A stretch of 64,000 bases of DNA from Planctomycetota bacterium (GTDB lineage: Bacteria; Planctomycetota; Phycisphaerae; UBA1845; UTPLA1): positions 248,001-312,000 of the forward strand of contig JADJRI010000001.1 in NCBI GenBank assembly GCA_016712275.1, in the 5' to 3' direction. Both the position numbers and the translations under genes were made by a program. Positions within the stretch are counted from its first letter, which is position 1. The number at the start of each line of letters is the position of its first letter. Positions 56,692-64,000 of this stretch are shown piece by piece. The notes under the pieces are model-generated. The model made no database searches. It was not told where the DNA came from and worked only from the letters and a program-made list of their open reading frames with translations.

Positions 56692-57660
56692 ATGTCGGCG
56701 AAGTCGGTCTATGTTTCTCGAATCATTCCCGAAAGCGGAATCAATCTGCTCGTCAATGCGGGATACGCGGTTCAAATGAATCCACTGGCCAGACCCCCCG
56801 GTGCGGACGACCTTTTGGCCGAGGCGGGCAAGCACGATGCGTTCGTTTGCCAGCTCACCGATCGCATTGACAGACGATTCCTAAAGACCGCCGCTCCGAA
56901 ATGCAAGATCGTCGCGAACTGCGCCGTCGGCATCGACAACATCGACTTGGCCGCCGCAACCGAATTCAATGTCGTCATCTCAAATACACCGGATGTTCTC
57001 ACCGAATCCACCGCCGACCTGACTTTCGCGTTGCTGCTGGCCACGGCACGGCGCCTGGGTGAAGCGGAACGGCTCGTTCGTGCGGGCGCATGGCGCGGCC
57101 TTGGGATGCTGGACTTTCTCGGCTCGGACGTTTTTGGAAAAACACTCGGGATTGTGGGAGCCGGGCGAATCGGCACGGCGGTTGCAAAGCGGGCACGCGG
57201 GTTCGACATGAACATCCTTTATTGCAATCGAAACAGCAACCCTTTGATGGAAAAACTTGGCGCGCGCCGCGTATCTTTGCAGGAACTCATGCAACGCTCC
57301 GAGTTTATTTCGCTGAACATGCCCCTGACTGAGGAAACGCACCATCTCATCAACGCAAACGCTCTCGCCGGTGTAAAACGCGGTGCAATTCTCATTAATA
57401 CGGCGCGAGGCGCGGTTGTTGACCAGGTCGAATTGATCAAGGCGCTCCGCGACGGACGGCTCGCTGCCGCAGGCCTCGATGTTTACGAAAAGGAGCCGAC
57501 GGTCGCCCCAGAGCTGCTCGCCATGGAAAACGTCGTCTTGTTGCCCCACATCGGATCGGCCACGGTGACCACTCGAAACCGAATGGCCGAAATGGCCGCA
57601 TCCAATGTCATCGAGGTGCTCAGCGGCAGACCGCCAAGGAATCCGGTGATTCAATGCTGA
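56692..57660 (+). CDS. D-isomer-specific 2-hydroxyacid dehydrogenase (SerA/glyoxylate-reductase-like)
   Basis: A 322-residue NAD(P)-dependent enzyme. The cofactor-binding domain shows LGIVGAGRIGTAVAKRARGFDMNILYCNR (GxGxxG plus basic residue at the second strand end, hinting at NADPH). Catalytic residues: Arg in INTARGAVVDQ, Glu in EKEPTVAP, His in LLPHIGSATVTTR. It reduces 2-oxo acids such as glyoxylate or hydroxypyruvate; without a C-terminal ACT domain it is not a typical phosphoglycerate dehydrogenase. ATG 56692 follows GGAGGG. A PEGA-domain lipoprotein gene follows after about 60 bases. Frame intact. Confidence 0.88.
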   Translation: MSAKSVYVSRIIPESGINLLVNAGYAVQMNPLARPPGADDLLAEAGKHDAFVCQLTDRIDRRFLKTAAPKCKIVANCAVGIDNIDLAAATEFNVVISNTPDVLTESTADLTFALLLATARRLGEAERLVRAGAWRGLGMLDFLGSDVFGKTLGIVGAGRIGTAVAKRARGFDMNILYCNRNSNPLMEKLGARRVSLQELMQRSEFISLNMPLTEETHHLINANALAGVKRGAILINTARGAVVDQVELIKALRDGRLAAAGLDVYEKEPTVAPELLAMENVVLLPHIGSATVTTRNRMAEMAASNVIEVLSGRPPRNPVIQC

Positions 57661-57718
57661 TTGCGAAACCGGTCATTGGGAATACACTATGCACCATGCC
57701 GATCAGGAGACCCTGTCG

Positions 57719-58150
57719 ATGAACGGACTCACATCAAATCCCAGACGGTTGCGATTCGCTGTATTCATACTCGGCTTTTTTAGCCTCGCTATATGTTCCT
57801 GCGTCGAGCGAACGCTGACCATCAACACCGAACCGCAGGGCGCGACGGTCGTTTTGAACGATCAAGAGGTCGGTAAGTCACCGGTCCGCGTGCCATTCAC
57901 CTGGTACGGCGATTACGACATCATCGTGCGAAAGGAAGGCCACAAAACGCTCTTAACCAATCGGCGGGTTGAAGCGCCTTGGTATCAATGGCCGGTTCTT
58001 GATTTGTTTGCGGAATGTCTTGTTCCGTTCACGATTCGAGACGAGCGCACGCTGGATACGCTGGTTCTCGAACCGACCGTGCAGCCGAATAAAGAGGACC
58101 TGCTCAATCGAGCCGATGAAATGAAGGCACAGGCCAACGTGGAACAATAA
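57719..58150 (+). CDS. PEGA-domain lipoprotein
   Basis: A 143-residue lipoprotein. The leader (LRFAVFILGFFSLAICSC) ends with a lipobox, L-A-I-C. The mature part is a PEGA domain: RTLTINTEPQGATVVLNDQEVGKSPVRVPFTWYGDYDIIVRKEGHKTLLTNRRV, named after the P-E-G-A turn. The rest (PWYQWPVLDLFAECLVPFTIRDERTLDTLVLEP) resembles other planctomycete PEGA lipoproteins. ATG 57719 follows AGGAG at nine bases and is preferred to one 10 codons upstream. It likely sits in the outer membrane or periplasm. Confidence 0.82.
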   Translation: MNGLTSNPRRLRFAVFILGFFSLAICSCVERTLTINTEPQGATVVLNDQEVGKSPVRVPFTWYGDYDIIVRKEGHKTLLTNRRVEAPWYQWPVLDLFAECLVPFTIRDERTLDTLVLEPTVQPNKEDLLNRADEMKAQANVEQ

Positions 58151-58189
58151 CTCTGATTCGCACCAGCCGATTGGCGTACGCGTGGCGAA

Positions 58190-60127
58190 TCAATTGCCCT
58201 TGTAAGCCTCGCCCAGCAGCTTATCGATCACCACCGTCTCCTGCTGCCGCCAACGTGGCACCACCTTGCCATTGATGTGAACCGTTGGAATGCTGCCGCG
58301 ATAGAGATACGGCGCGCTGCCTCCCGGCATTGGATTGGCTAATTTGCAATCGCCCTGTACGGCGGCGGCAACTTCCGTGGAAGCCATGGTCGAAGCAAAG
58401 CTCGCCGCATCAAGCCCCATCTGTGCCGCTGCAGTGGGAATTGTTTGTTCGTTCACCTGCGATTGGTTTGCCATCAGCCAATCGTGCATTGTCCAAAACC
58501 CTTCGATGCCGCCCAGCATTCCCGCCGCCTCTGCCGCCCGCGCAGCGACGCACGAATTTGGAAAGGCCGTGCGGGAAACCACGGGATTGCATTCCTGATT
58601 GAATGGGAAGAATCGATAGTCGTAGCTCACGTCGGGTTTGTCGGCCATCCATTTCTGAATGGCGCGATCGACAACGGCCGTCCATTGTTCCTGATAATCG
58701 CCCCAGACCACGATTTTGACGCGGGCATCGGCCGGGCCTTTCACCTTGGGCGTCGGATCGATCGGAATGGTCTTCGCCCGCTCTTCCTTCCAATCGCCGA
58801 GAATGGTCTCCACCGCCGTTGGACGCTGATCCACTTCCGCGGTCAGAGCCGGCAGGTTCTGCGACAAAAGCATGTCGACCGATTGCGACAACTTGCTGGC
58901 ATTCATTTCGAACACGCCACGCAGGTGAACGCCATTGATGAATATCATGGGCGTAAAGAACAGCCCCACATCGATCGCTTCCTCGATGTCCGCCTTCACG
59001 AGCGCCTCGGTCTGCGGGCTGGTCATGATCTGAATAAACTCATTGGCGTCGAAGCCGAGTTCCGCCAGGCCCGTGCGCAGCTCGGAATCGGTAAAAGACC
59101 CCCGTCGGTCAAACAGCCATCGATGCATCTGCCAAAAGCCGTCGTCGCCGTGAAGAATGCCGGCTGTTTCCGCGGCCCGCGCGGCCCAACACGCGTTGCC
59201 GTGCATGCCCTGTTTGAAGTTGCGATTGCAATTGTGGTCCATTGGAAAATTCTTGATCGACAACGACACGTTCTTGTGCTGTTCGATGATCCGCTGGGCC
59301 ACCGCCTCCACCGCCCGGCAATCGGGACATTGATAATCCGTGATCATCAAAATGCGAACCGGTGCGGCCTCGGGCCCCACGCGATAGCGACCCGTAAAGG
59401 GAGGCGGCTTCAATTCCGGCTGAACCTGCGGATTGCCAGTGGTCGCGTCGGCCGGAGGATTGACTTGTGTCACCGTGGTCGGCTGGTTGGCCCGATTTTT
59501 GGAGGACTCGCTGATCAGTTTCGTGGACTCGTCCGCCAGTTTGTTCTGTTTCGCAATTTGATCCGACATGTGTGATTGGTTCATCGCGTATAAAGCGCCG
59601 GATGACAGAACGAAAACACCCGCGACCACGCCAAGCGGCCGAAGCGACGCGGCGGCGGGCAGCTTTCCGAATTCGACAAGACTCCAAAACGCAATGTTTG
59701 CAACATGCGTAATCAGGCAATACCAGCACAAGTGCCCGCCCACCACCATGATGACAAGAAACCCAAGCGAGAATAGAACACCCGCGCGCACCAGGTTTTT
59801 CAACATCGCCGACACACCGCCGCGCGACAGGCCCCACGCGATCAAGAGTCCGGAGAAATAAGCGAAGCCGACAAACGAAACCGGGAAAGACGTGCCCGGC
59901 ACCTTGCCCCAATAGCCCTTCGTCACTTCCGCGCAGCCGCCGCCCTGGCCGCACCCCGGCAGGGCCATGACATCGAAATGACTGATGATCAGCATCACCG
60001 TCATGGCCAATGCAATCCCCAGACACAGGAATCCGGCGAGAAAAACTCTCGAATCGACTTGCGGCGCGGCCACGACACCCGGCTGAACGCCGCCCTTGGA
60101 AGAAGCCGCATGGGCATAGTTCAACAT
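58190..60127 (-). CDS. Vitamin K epoxide reductase fused to two DsbA-like thioredoxin domains
   Basis: A 645-residue membrane protein. Residues 28-155 form a VKOR domain with paired Cys (CGQGGGC, Cys59 and Cys65) and the loop pair CWYC (Cys134 and Cys137), the four-Cys relay that passes electrons to quinone. Next comes DsbA-like domain 1 with CPDC at 267-270 and a cis-Pro loop FTPMIFINGV. Domain 2 (about 460-640) has the fold, including SIPTVHINGKVVP, but QEQW replaces CxxC. It would make protein disulphides in the periplasm, with the second domain as a binding module. Frame intact. Start has no clear ribosome site. Confidence 0.88.
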   Translation of the reverse strand: MLNYAHAASSKGGVQPGVVAAPQVDSRVFLAGFLCLGIALAMTVMLIISHFDVMALPGCGQGGGCAEVTKGYWGKVPGTSFPVSFVGFAYFSGLLIAWGLSRGGVSAMLKNLVRAGVLFSLGFLVIMVVGGHLCWYCLITHVANIAFWSLVEFGKLPAAASLRPLGVVAGVFVLSSGALYAMNQSHMSDQIAKQNKLADESTKLISESSKNRANQPTTVTQVNPPADATTGNPQVQPELKPPPFTGRYRVGPEAAPVRILMITDYQCPDCRAVEAVAQRIIEQHKNVSLSIKNFPMDHNCNRNFKQGMHGNACWAARAAETAGILHGDDGFWQMHRWLFDRRGSFTDSELRTGLAELGFDANEFIQIMTSPQTEALVKADIEEAIDVGLFFTPMIFINGVHLRGVFEMNASKLSQSVDMLLSQNLPALTAEVDQRPTAVETILGDWKEERAKTIPIDPTPKVKGPADARVKIVVWGDYQEQWTAVVDRAIQKWMADKPDVSYDYRFFPFNQECNPVVSRTAFPNSCVAARAAEAAGMLGGIEGFWTMHDWLMANQSQVNEQTIPTAAAQMGLDAASFASTMASTEVAAAVQGDCKLANPMPGGSAPYLYRGSIPTVHINGKVVPRWRQQETVVIDKLLGEAYKGN

Positions 60128-60234
60128 GCTTGCGGGAATCGCGCGGCGCTTTCGCCTCCATCGGACCGATTGCCCGATTTCTGCGGACGATCATTTTTCG
60201 AATTCTTGCCCATTATTCGATTATTTCTCCAGTA

Positions 60235-60830
60235 TTAAGCTGCGTGTTCAGCCTCGTATTTCGGCAGCAAATCGTTAACGACGTGGGCATCGCAATAGGC
60301 GCCCTTCAATATCATATACAGCAAACATCGCTCGACCTGCTCGTCGGAAAGTCCGCCCTTTGACAGAATGCGCTGGTTGCGTCGAAAGACATACCCGATG
60401 GATCCTCGTCTTCCGCGTCAAAATAGGCCGAGAGTTTCTTAAAAAACTTGGCATCGTCCAGTATTCGTCGGATGGCCGGCTCTTCGCCGCCCGCCACATC
60501 GGACGCTCGCGCCATACGCATCAAATCCTTGCCGCTTTCGCCCGGTGCGAGTTCAAACCAGACCACGCCCGCTTGAAAGTGCTTTTCATACAGATCCTTT
60601 GGAATCAACCGTACGACATGATGAAACCGCTGCTCGGCCAGCAGGCCGGCAAACTTCATGCTCGTCACGACGACGTTGATGCCTTGATAGTGAATATTCT
60701 CGCCGATCTGAACCGACGCATCCGGGAAGCGGTCTTGAAGGCAGGCCTCCAATCGCTTCTGCAACTTCTCGTAATCTCTCGAATGGATCATCGGCACGCT
60801 CCATTTCGCCGACGTGTCATGCACGGCCAT
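60235..60830 (-). CDS. Uncharacterised cytosolic protein, frame broken near the end
   Basis: About 198 residues after repair. It starts MAVHDTSAKWSVPMIHSRDYEKLQKRLEACLQDRFPDASVQIGENIHYQG, has FHHVVRLIPKDLYEKHF and VVWFELAPGESGKDLMRMARASD, then GEEPAIRRILDDAKFFKKLSAYF. The written frame ends FDATSAFCQRADFPT. Adding one base at the AAA at 60385-60387 (coding TTT to TTTT) gives MSFRRNQRILSKGGLSDEQVERCLLYMILKG and a stop at 60235. I do not recognise the family. No signal peptide or membrane segment is seen. The gap 60128-60234 up to the VKOR fusion gene holds no gene. Confidence 0.6.
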
Positions 60831-61136
60831 TTTGATCTCTGAAAAGCTGCCGTACGGTCGCCGGATTAGCTCGATTATATCGCGCGATTCCGAATGTGAC
60901 AGAATCGGGTCCCGATGATTGCGCCGGCGTTACGAAGCCGTAATGGTCGCTGGTGAGGAGTGAGAAAATTCAGCCATTGATTCCGCTGGAAACCATTGAA
61001 GATTCCAAAAATCAAACGCTCGGCTCATCGCATGAACCGGCCAATTCCAGGCACGTCGGAGTGCCCAAAACGTCGCAAGGCCGATAATGCGAAATTGATT
61101 GCCCACACCTATTTCCACCCTTAGACTTTCGCCTTC
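60831..61136. other. Intergenic region; one weak minus-strand frame
   Basis: No gene is supported on the plus strand. A minus-strand frame of 58 codons (GTG at 61106 to stop at 60930) reads FRIIGLATFWALRRAWNWPVH and is slightly protein-like behind an AAGGGTGGA site, but its tail and composition give little support. It could be a remnant. The rest should hold promoters for both divergent neighbours. Confidence 0.25.
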
Positions 61137-61922
61137 ATGTTCACGTCCTATCGTTTGGGTTCGATTGGATTCGCGCTGCTCGCGGCGTTGCCCTGCGGCT
61201 GCATGGGACCAACCGGTCCCGGCGGCGAGCCGGCCGATGTTTCCATGTCCGTCGAGGGAATCCTCTCGCGCTGCGAGTCCACCTATCAGAAACTCAACAC
61301 ACTCGAAGCTCGCGGTTGGCTGCGCGACTACCGCGGCAAGGACAAGCGCGTCGAGCCGATACGGTGGGAACTCGCCAAGCCCGATCTCTGCCGCCTTCAA
61401 ATCGGCATGGAAATGGTGCTGGTCAAGGGACAAAACTGGTGGTCTTATGACAGCCGGAGCGAACGATTCAAATCCCATCGCGAACTGGGCCCCGCGCCAA
61501 TTGAAGCCGCTGCATACTTTCTCTCAGAGGGCATACCATTCTTAATGCCGGTGGCATGGCATCGCCCGATGGTCGCCTTCGGCCCCAACACCGCGCGCGG
61601 CCCCTGGAAGCTCGACGGCGTCGCCTGGACGGCCAATCGCCCGTGCTATGTCATCTCGCGCGAGGGGCTTGGCCGCGACAGCGGCAGCCGCTGGCGGCTA
61701 TGGATCGATCAGGACCGCTTTCTCATCGTGGCATGGACGTGGGCTGTCGAGCAGGCCGGACCGAACAACACAAAGCGCGAGGTGACCATCTGGGGCTGCA
61801 CCTATGAAGTTCTGACGCCGAAAGAAGCGATTAACCCCGACCGATTCCGAATTGAAAAGCCGTCGCCCATCGTCCTGCCGCGGCCGGTGCCGTCCGAGCT
61901 GAATGGACCGGGACTGGAATAG
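61137..61922 (+). CDS. Lipoprotein of unknown function (LolB/LolA-like fold possible)
   Basis: A 261-residue protein with lipobox leader (GFALLAALPCGCMG). The mature part has VEGILSRCESTYQKLNTLEARGWLRDYRGKDK, VEPIRWELAKPDLCRLQIGMEMVLVKGQNWWSYDSRSERF, and later RWRLWIDQDRFLIVAWTW. The pattern of a helix followed by antiparallel strands with a W-rich half-barrel resembles LolA/LolB and outer-membrane lipoprotein-sorting proteins, a fold call that is only a guess. It lies about 60 bases before yhbY but that gene has its own start. Frame intact. Confidence 0.65.
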   Translation: MFTSYRLGSIGFALLAALPCGCMGPTGPGGEPADVSMSVEGILSRCESTYQKLNTLEARGWLRDYRGKDKRVEPIRWELAKPDLCRLQIGMEMVLVKGQNWWSYDSRSERFKSHRELGPAPIEAAAYFLSEGIPFLMPVAWHRPMVAFGPNTARGPWKLDGVAWTANRPCYVISREGLGRDSGSRWRLWIDQDRFLIVAWTWAVEQAGPNNTKREVTIWGCTYEVLTPKEAINPDRFRIEKPSPIVLPRPVPSELNGPGLE

Positions 61923-61983
61923 CGTTACGAATCAAGAGACCCAAGCACCTCAGGAAACTTCGTAAACACAAGAGAACGCAAGA

Positions 61984-62271
61984 ATGACAATTTCAAACGC
62001 AGACCGCCGCTCGCTTCGAGCCCGCGCCAACCGCCTCAAGAGCAACATCAATGTCGGCCGCGAAGGCGTGAACGACGCCATTGTCCAAATGATTCGCAAC
62101 GCCTTCACCAAGACCGACCTCATCAAGGTTCGCATCCACAGCGAATCCGGCCCCGAATCCGACGAAATCGCCAAAGCCCTCGCCCTGGCCATCCCCTGCA
62201 ACCTCATTGCCCGCACCGGCCATGTTGCGACGTTACATCGACAGATTGAAAACCCTGACATTTCGGAATAG
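61984..62271 (+). CDS. yhbY: YhbY-family RNA-binding protein (CRM domain)
   Basis: A 95-residue protein with a single CRM domain: LRARANRLKSNINVGREGVNDAIVQMIRNAFTKTDLIKVRIHSESG, matching the GxxG-like loop and the alpha/beta plan of E. coli YhbY, which binds the pre-50S ribosome. The family function is ribosome assembly. Length is normal. Frame intact. Confidence 0.9.
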   Translation: MTISNADRRSLRARANRLKSNINVGREGVNDAIVQMIRNAFTKTDLIKVRIHSESGPESDEIAKALALAIPCNLIARTGHVATLHRQIENPDISE

Positions 62272-62361
62272 TTCAGCATCCAGGACATTAGCGATATCGC
62301 TCCAACAATCGGTTAGCATAGAATACAGTGCCGCAGCAACTTGTAGTGAAGAGGCGAAGTC

Positions 62362-62577
62362 ATGGTCAGCAGAAACTTCGATCGTATTACGATGGACCCG
62401 GCCAAGATGAACGGCCAGCCCTGCATTCGCGATCTGCGAATGACGGTTCGTCGCGTCGTCGAATCTGTCGCGATCTATCCCGATCGCGCCGAATTGTTCA
62501 ATGAATTTCCAGAACTCGACGAAGAAGATTTGCGGCAAGCCATCGCTTTCGCGGCGGCGAACATGGATCAATCCTGA
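62362..62577 (+). CDS. DUF433 family antitoxin-like protein, without its usual toxin
   Basis: A 71-residue DUF433 protein: FDRITMDPAKMNGQPCIRDLRMTVRRVVESVAIYPDRAELFNEFPELDEEDLRQAIAFAA, the winged-helix-like fold found in antitoxins of the PIN-like DUF5615 toxin. The toxin gene that commonly follows is absent here: the next gene is ftcD. It may be orphaned or may pair with a toxin elsewhere. The ATG follows GAAGAGGCGAAGTC. Frame intact. Confidence 0.83.
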   Translation: MVSRNFDRITMDPAKMNGQPCIRDLRMTVRRVVESVAIYPDRAELFNEFPELDEEDLRQAIAFAAANMDQS

Positions 62578-62688
62578 ATAAGTAAGACGTCGCTGTTGTG
62601 TGGTTCGTTTTCTGAAATTTCCCACCTTCATCTCCATTCGATAAACTTCCTCTGTCGTCGTTCTAATACACGCAAGGAGTCTTCCCCC

Positions 62689-64000
62689 ATGCCCCGCCTC
62701 ATCGAATGCGTCCCCAACTTCTCCGAAGGCCGCGACATGGCCGTCATCAAGCAGATCACCGACGTCATCCAATCCGTCGACGGCGTCAAGCTTCTCGACG
62801 TCGACCCGGGCAAGGCCACCAACCGCACCGTCGTCACCTTCGTAGGCGAGCCCGAGCCGGTCATCGAGGCCGCCGTCCGTGCGGGTCGCAAAGCCGCTGA
62901 ACTCATCGACATGACCAATCACACCGGCGAGCACCCGCGCTTCGGCGCGATAGACGTCTGCCCGCTCATCCCCATTGCCGGCGTCACCATGGACGAATGT
63001 GTGACATGGGCGCGGCAGCTCGGGCAGCGCCTCGGCGACGAAGCCGGCCTCACCGTTTACCTTTACGAATACGCCGCCTCAAAGCCCGATCGCAAAAATC
63101 TCGCCGTCGTCCGCGCGGGCGAATACGAAGGCCTCTCGCAAAAGCTCGCGAATCCCGAGTGGAAGCCCGACTTCGGCCCCCCTAAGTTCAACGCCAAATC
63201 CGGCGCGACCGCCGTCGGTGCCCGTGATTTTCTCGTCGCATACAACGTCAACCTCAACACAACCAGCACCCGCCGTGCCAACGCCATTGCATACGACATC
63301 CGAGAAAAAGGCCGCGTCAAAACCGTCGATGGCAAGCCCGACTCGAAGCCCCTTCTCGACGACAAGGGCGAACAAGTCTGGATTCCCGGCTCGCTCAAAT
63401 GCGTCAAGGCCATCGGCTGGTTCATCGAGGAATACGGCGTCGCCCAAATCTCCATCAACCTCACCAACCTCGACGTCACGCCGATCCACGTCGCCTTCGA
63501 CGAAACCTGCAAAAAAGCCGACGAGCGCGGCGTGCGCGTGACCGGCAGCGAGATCGTCGGCCTCGTACCGCTCGCCGCCATGCTCGATGCCGGCCGCCAT
63601 TTCCTCCGCAAGCAGCAGCGATCGACGGGTGTCGGCGATGCCGAGCTCATCAAAATTGCCATCAAATCCCTCGGTCTCAACGACCTCAGTCCGTTCAAGC
63701 CCGAGGAAAAAATCATCGAATTCGCGATGGCGAAGGATGCGAAAGCCAAGCGACTCATCGATCTCACCATCGAAGGCTTCACCGATCTCACTGCAAGCGA
63801 AGCCCCGGCCCCCGGCGGCGGCAGCGTCGCCGCACTTTCAGGTGCCCTCGGCGCGGCACTCGCCACCATGGTGGCCAATCTCTCCAGCCACAAGCGCGGC
63901 TGGGACGAGCGGTGGGAGGAGTTCTCGCGGCACGCCGAAACAGGCAAGAAACACTGGACGCGCCTCGTGCAACTCGTCGATGAAGACACCGATGCCTTCA
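62689..64000 (+). CDS. ftcD: Glutamate formimidoyltransferase / formimidoyl-THF cyclodeaminase, cut by window end
   Basis: A bifunctional folate enzyme of histidine breakdown, at least 437 residues here. The formiminotransferase part begins MPRLIECVPNFSEGRD, with TNRTVVTFVGEPEPV, HTGEHPRFGAIDVCPLIPI and VAYNVNLNTTSTRRANAIAY. The cyclodeaminase part begins near residue 355: TIEGFTDLTASEAPAPGGGSVAALSGALGAALATMVANLS, with the glycine-rich folate-linked loop, and runs off the end at 64000. AGGAG precedes the ATG 11 bases upstream. Frame intact so far. Whether other hut genes follow is not visible. Confidence 0.92.
   Translation, partial: MPRLIECVPNFSEGRDMAVIKQITDVIQSVDGVKLLDVDPGKATNRTVVTFVGEPEPVIEAAVRAGRKAAELIDMTNHTGEHPRFGAIDVCPLIPIAGVTMDECVTWARQLGQRLGDEAGLTVYLYEYAASKPDRKNLAVVRAGEYEGLSQKLANPEWKPDFGPPKFNAKSGATAVGARDFLVAYNVNLNTTSTRRANAIAYDIREKGRVKTVDGKPDSKPLLDDKGEQVWIPGSLKCVKAIGWFIEEYGVAQISINLTNLDVTPIHVAFDETCKKADERGVRVTGSEIVGLVPLAAMLDAGRHFLRKQQRSTGVGDAELIKIAIKSLGLNDLSPFKPEEKIIEFAMAKDAKAKRLIDLTIEGFTDLTASEAPAPGGGSVAALSGALGAALATMVANLSSHKRGWDERWEEFSRHAETGKKHWTRLVQLVDEDTDAF

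Overview
The window reads as one stretch of bacterial chromosome of moderately high GC (judged by eye), most likely Planctomycetota and perhaps Phycisphaerae-like. That is an inference from the gene set: a type IV prepilin-like protein with the QDGHVSFE tail typical of planctomycete prepilin-domain proteins, a PQQ-type beta-propeller, many signal-peptide proteins of unknown function, a CdaA/CdaR pair, a DUF362 protein with a Tat-like leader, and a KamA-family radical SAM enzyme. No rRNA, tRNA, CRISPR array, prophage or integron was seen. The only mobile-element signal is a REP-associated (Y1/HUH) transposase between copies of its palindromic repeat at the left edge.

Layout. 1-0.7 kb: transposase and REP repeats. 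0.9-8.7 kb: DUF1015 protein, Obg/DRG-type GTPase, KamA radical SAM - hemerythrin-like - aminotransferase cluster, ArnT-like glycosyltransferase. 9.1-13 kb: REC-GGDEF-HD-PilZ-like signalling protein, small PilZ-like protein, LysM L,D-transpeptidase. 13-17.3 kb: an unrecognised secreted protein of about 1,070 residues and branched-chain aminotransferase. 17.5-21 kb: LolD/LolC-like ABC transporter. 21.2-25.1 kb: PIN toxin-antitoxin pair, lysS, ECF sigma with anti-sigma factor. 25.2-30.8 kb: a second ABC exporter and a GT4 glycosyltransferase. 30.8-40.7 kb: envelope proteins, a thioesterase, an orphan sensor kinase, a MoaD-like/BNR-propeller pair, Ig-like proteins and a zinc-ribbon protein. 40.8-48.9 kb: lysA, ParDE, prolyl oligopeptidase, priA. 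49-64 kb: prepilin-like protein, DUF362 protein, UDP-sugar pyrophosphorylase, degenerate thioredoxin, CdaR/CdaA, 2-hydroxyacid dehydrogenase, VKOR-DsbA fusion, YhbY, DUF433 protein, and the start of a bifunctional FtcD.

The strongest whole-window pattern is that many conserved genes, including lysS, priA, lysA and the UDP-sugar pyrophosphorylase gene, are interrupted by one- or two-base frame breaks. Most lie in homopolymers, and four lie at CCCGCG where CCCCGCG would restore the frame. Because housekeeping genes are hit and both insertions and deletions occur, sequence error is the simplest explanation, so split genes are annotated here over their full restored span. Biological candidates that remain after this: the REP/transposase unit, the KamA-hemerythrin-aminotransferase cluster, the MoaD-like/propeller operon, the VKOR fusion with one redox-dead DsbA domain, a CdaA with a changed active-site motif, and the large unknown envelope protein.
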